A model generated the notes under the pieces. The model did no database searches, was not told the origin of the DNA, and worked only from the letters and a program-made list of their open reading frames with translations. Shown one piece after another: positions 60,316 to 64,000 of a stretch of DNA of 64,000 nt; position 1 is the first letter of the stretch, and every line of letters begins with the position of its first letter. Source of the DNA: Lates calcarifer (taxonomy: Eukaryota; Chordata; Actinopteri; Centropomidae); contig NC_066843.1 of NCBI RefSeq assembly GCF_001640805.2, positions 5,595,688 to 5,659,687 of the forward strand. Direction: 5' to 3'. The position numbers and the translations under genes are program-made.

Positions 60316-63300
60316 CTGGAAGGAAAGAAAGGAAGGAAAACTGAGAAAACAAAACAAGGATAAGATGTGAAGAAAAGAACTGTACATGGATAGCCACCCA
60401 GTGGAGTTTAGCTTGGCTTACTTTCATATTTGATTATTCATTTTAACTTGTCATAATAAATTGCGCCTTAAACTGAACAAATACGCCCTTCCTCTCAGTT
60501 TGAAATGTGACAATGGCAAATTCCAACACATCCCATTAGTGCAATTTTAGTGAACAAACCCAAAATCATTTCCACTCTTTTTTTTTTAAAATTGCATAAC
60601 AGCCAGTCTCCTCATTAGTGTACTTTGGCTTGGAAGAACAAAGTTCATCCACATCTACACACTGTTTGCATGTGAGTCCAACATGAATTTAAGGTCCCAC
60701 GCCTCTGCATGTACTTTCCCTTTCTCAGGAATATTACTGGAGATAAGACTAGTCATATCAGCTTATAGCAGGTTGAGATAAGGACTTATATAGCCTGATA
60801 TATTGCAAGTTAACTTACTAAATCAAAACAGGGGAAAGAGCAACTAAGAAGAGCCTTAAAAAGAACAGATCTTGAAGTATAAAGATACCAGAGAAGGTGC
60901 ATAAAGCGTGGCAGGAAATCAGTGTCAGGTTGGTAACTAGATACTGTGTATGAGCCCCAGCCTGCATAATTTTCTCCTTGTTTGCTCAGAACAACTTAGG
61001 TATATGGGATTATCCTTTTTTGGAATTTAGTAATTAGACAACTCAATGGTGACTTCTCACATTTTTTGTCAGATTCTTGCCTGGTCTTGCTGCGCTTGTG
61101 TAACAACAGTAGGTCAAGTGGAGACATGGTGGATTTACATTGGATGCTACATCAGTCAGATCAATGCTTGAAGTTGACAGTTCTCCCCAAAAAACTAGAA
61201 CCATGTGTGGGGGATTTAGATGGCACACATGCTTTTTATCTTCAGAGGGAAAACTTTGTGACCAGGCCCTGGGCATATCTGTTACATAACCAATCACCAC
61301 GCAATCCCCTGTTAGCCTCCTAACCCTGCGCTCCTTACTATCCTCAGCTGTGAAAATAGCACTCATGTTTTGTTGGATTTTGAGGATATCCGTCATTGGT
61401 CCTTATAATCTTTTCTTTTTCTCCCAGAACCAAATACTTGACCTGCCACCTACCCAGCTTGTTGCAAACATGCTCAATCCCACCTAACAACCCCCAGAGA
61501 GTTTAAAGAGCAGTGGATGGAACTCTGCGCTCAATCTGTTTACATTGATCTGCCCATCTATACCAAATGTAAACAAGCCTGGTGTTAGTGTTTTCATTTG
61601 GGAGAGGAAATGAAAGACATGAGTGTGGTTTGATAGACGCTTTTGATTCTATTGCTGAAAATCCTCATGCCTTACTGAGTCAGTGTTATATCGAGAATGA
61701 ACTTGAATCTGTCAACTTAACACAGACTTGACCTTTAAGCATTTACCGTACCTGTCTGAACAATTAAAGACTTGACGTGACAAAGTGTTTCAATAGTCAT
61801 TAAGCTGTCAGCGGAGTGCCTGAAAGGATTTAAAATCTTGATAAAGACCATCTTGTTTAAATGAACAGACTGCACACATTCTGGCCTAGCACTTAAGAAT
61901 GATCTGATACTTTCCTGAGCTCTAAATATTGTCACTGCACTCTCCCTCCCTCCTAGAGAGTTAATGTACTCGCTACTTCAGTGTAGGCTGACATCCTCCC
62001 CTGCACCAACCCGCAAGAATAAACCCACTGTAACCAACATGAGTGAGGGCATAAAGAAGCTTAACCATTTGAAGACAAGAGCCAAGAACAGATGAGCCTC
62101 AATCTCTAAATAAAAGGATATTATGCAGGAAAAAGCTGAAATATTTCTCTATCTTAAACCAAGTCAAACTACTTTTAATTGTTTTACTTGGTCAAAGCCA
62201 TTCTTGGCTGACTACCAAGCAGGGTGTTTATTGACGTCATCTTAACAGCACTCTGTACACCAACTTCCCCAAGCCTAACCTGTCGGATAAATTTTCTGGA
62301 CGGCACTTGTGCTCCATTATAGTCCAATTATAGCCCAGTGAGGACATTAGTGCTCTGAGTTACATTATTGAAATAAAAATTGACATGAAACAAGGAGGAA
62401 ATTGAAAAATTAAATGAAATTCAAGTCATGCCATCTTAAGGAGAATCATGCAGCTTAACGGATACCCTGCAAGGAGACATAATGAAAACTGACACAGATT
62501 TTAAATCAATTATGATACACTCTCATGAATGTGAAAACCTTCAGCTTTTTACAGAGGTCACTGACATTCAAAGGGCTGAAAATGCACTGTAGATTCTGGA
62601 GTTTGTGATTTTGAGTTAGGGTTTAGATTCCTTTATCTACACAAGAGACTTCATATTCAACCTTTTAGGCATCTAAAATAGGTTCAACACTTCCCTACAG
62701 TGCACTCTAGTATAGCTAAAAAAAATATGAGGGACTGTGCCTGGTGGTGAATTCATCACTGTGATCATTTTTAGCAATTGTGCACAATAAAAGTTTCAGA
62801 GCTCAGAGGTGATGTGCTTTCATTTTTCATCAAAGTGGCCATTTCTCGAACCAGTCATTATGCTGGGGTTTTCTGTGGCACTGACGCATGCTGGAGCTAC
62901 ACTGAAAAGATGATTAGAATTCAACTTCTCGCTTCCATTTCTCTGACATTACCAAGGATGTGGTTGTGGCTGCTAGAAGTGTATATCTGTGTGTGTCTGT
63001 ATGTGTGCGCGCAACACTTTATACCAGCGTGGTGGTGTGCTACTTTTGGGAGCTTTGCTTGCTGCTTACATTTAAAGCCACAGGAAATGGAAAATGGTTT
63101 GCAATTCTTGAAACTCATGCTGAGGTCAGACAGTTTTCTGAGATGCAGTCTTTCAGTGGCCAAGGGTCTTACTCTGAGTGCTACTGTAGCTTTTAAGGGC
63201 AAGCAATGTACAGTACAATAGATGATAATAATAATAATAATAATAGATAATAATATTTAAAAACTGAGCTCACTAAAATATTGTGTATGTGCAGGGCTGC

Positions 63301-64000
63301 TTGATTAGATGCTCAAAGACTGCAGCTCTATTTGGCAGCTGGAGAGGAACTGTGGACCGGTGCTGACTGACCTCCTGCTATGTTTTCTCTGCAGGCATGC
63401 AGGGGTGAACTGTGGTGCTACTTCCCCTTTCACACTTCAGTCAGAGGTCAAACATGGCCCCACAGAAAAGGCTTTTGTTCTGCAGAGGCATTCCTTGTCT
63501 GGGATGAGGACGACTAGCAAGAACTGGGCAGCAGCAGGCTTCCTGCCTGAGTAGCAGGCAGTTCAGAAACAGGGTCAGGGTAATGTGGTTCAAGTGTAAT
63601 TGCCTAGTGTTATTTTGCTGTAATGAGACAAGTGAGGTAATTAGGATGCTAAGAGTCCTTTCCACATTCTAATTAAAGGCTGTCAGTAGAGCAGTCAGAG
63701 GACACCTGCTAGATACATCATGTCATTTAACACATAACCACAACAGATCAGGGCCAGACAGCCAGGATGACCTTGCCAGGTCACTGAACGAGCAGCTCAT
63801 CTCGGCCGGTTCACCTGCACGCTGACAGGCAACAAACCATCTAGAGCAGTGAGCAATAAGTTCTCACAGTAGGGTTTAGCTGACTCTACTCTCTATATTG
63901 TCATTTTCACACAGTGAGAGCGGTGCAGTTATGCCACATTGGTATTTAAAACGACAGTTCCTGACAGCATTTAGCGTAAGAGGAGACTGAGGTGTCGCGG
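60316..64000 (-). other. intron of the kinase gene (at least 3.7 kb, open to the right)
   Basis: No kinase N-lobe exon (VAVK/EIAVLEL-type) was found on the minus strand. Contains a (TAA)n microsatellite at 63224-63255. Open frames at 62778-63221 and elsewhere lack recognisable homology. Confidence 0.6.
63224..63255. repeat. TAA microsatellite
   Basis: Imperfect (ATA/TAA)n of about 32 bp. Confidence 0.9.

Noticed and set aside
62778..63221. 147-codon open frame
   Set aside because: Composition and lack of homology or splice partners indicate a chance frame in the kinase intron; it overlaps an equally long antisense frame.

Overview
The window looks like nuclear DNA of a percomorph (acanthomorph) teleost. 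All recognisable genes are split vertebrate genes with short GT-AG introns, base composition is AT-rich, and the intergenic DNA carries small interspersed repeats that I recognise from memory as common in spiny-rayed fish. The order STAT3 - CAVIN1 - ATP6V0A1 matches the human 17q21 block. No prokaryotic, viral or CRISPR features were seen.

Layout, left to right. (1) About 0.7-12 kb, minus strand: stat3. Twenty coding exons, from the start codon to the exon with the activating tyrosine, join in frame; the C-terminal activation tail is unresolved or off the left edge. (2) 12-31 kb, minus strand: cavin1 (PTRF), two coding exons separated by a 14.9 kb intron, with a probable 3' UTR of about 2.3 kb reaching towards the stat3 promoter. 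(3) 31-34.5 kb: the divergent interval between the cavin1 and atp6v0a1 5' ends. It is mostly a degenerate tandem array with a unit of about 520 bp, each unit carrying a CTCF-type motif. (4) 34.5-48 kb, plus strand: atp6v0a1, the V-ATPase V0 a1 subunit. Twenty-one coding exons can be assembled, including an 18-nt microexon; the last exon carries a one-base insertion. (5) 48-56 kb: gene-poor, rich in repeats. (6) 56-64 kb, minus strand: 3' UTR and five C-terminal coding exons of a DRAK-family kinase (STK17A/B-like), whose N-lobe exons lie past the right edge.

The genes do not form a functional pathway: they are a cytokine-responsive transcription factor, a caveola coat protein, a proton-pump subunit and an apoptosis-related kinase. 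Their linkage is conserved synteny. The most notable non-coding signals are the CTCF-motif array between the two divergent promoters, and three TTCN3GAA STAT sites within 41 bp in stat3 intron 1, which suggest autoregulation.

Exon boundaries were set by hand from splice consensus, reading phase and remembered vertebrate orthologues. Transcription starts, UTR ends and repeat families are less certain than coding exons.
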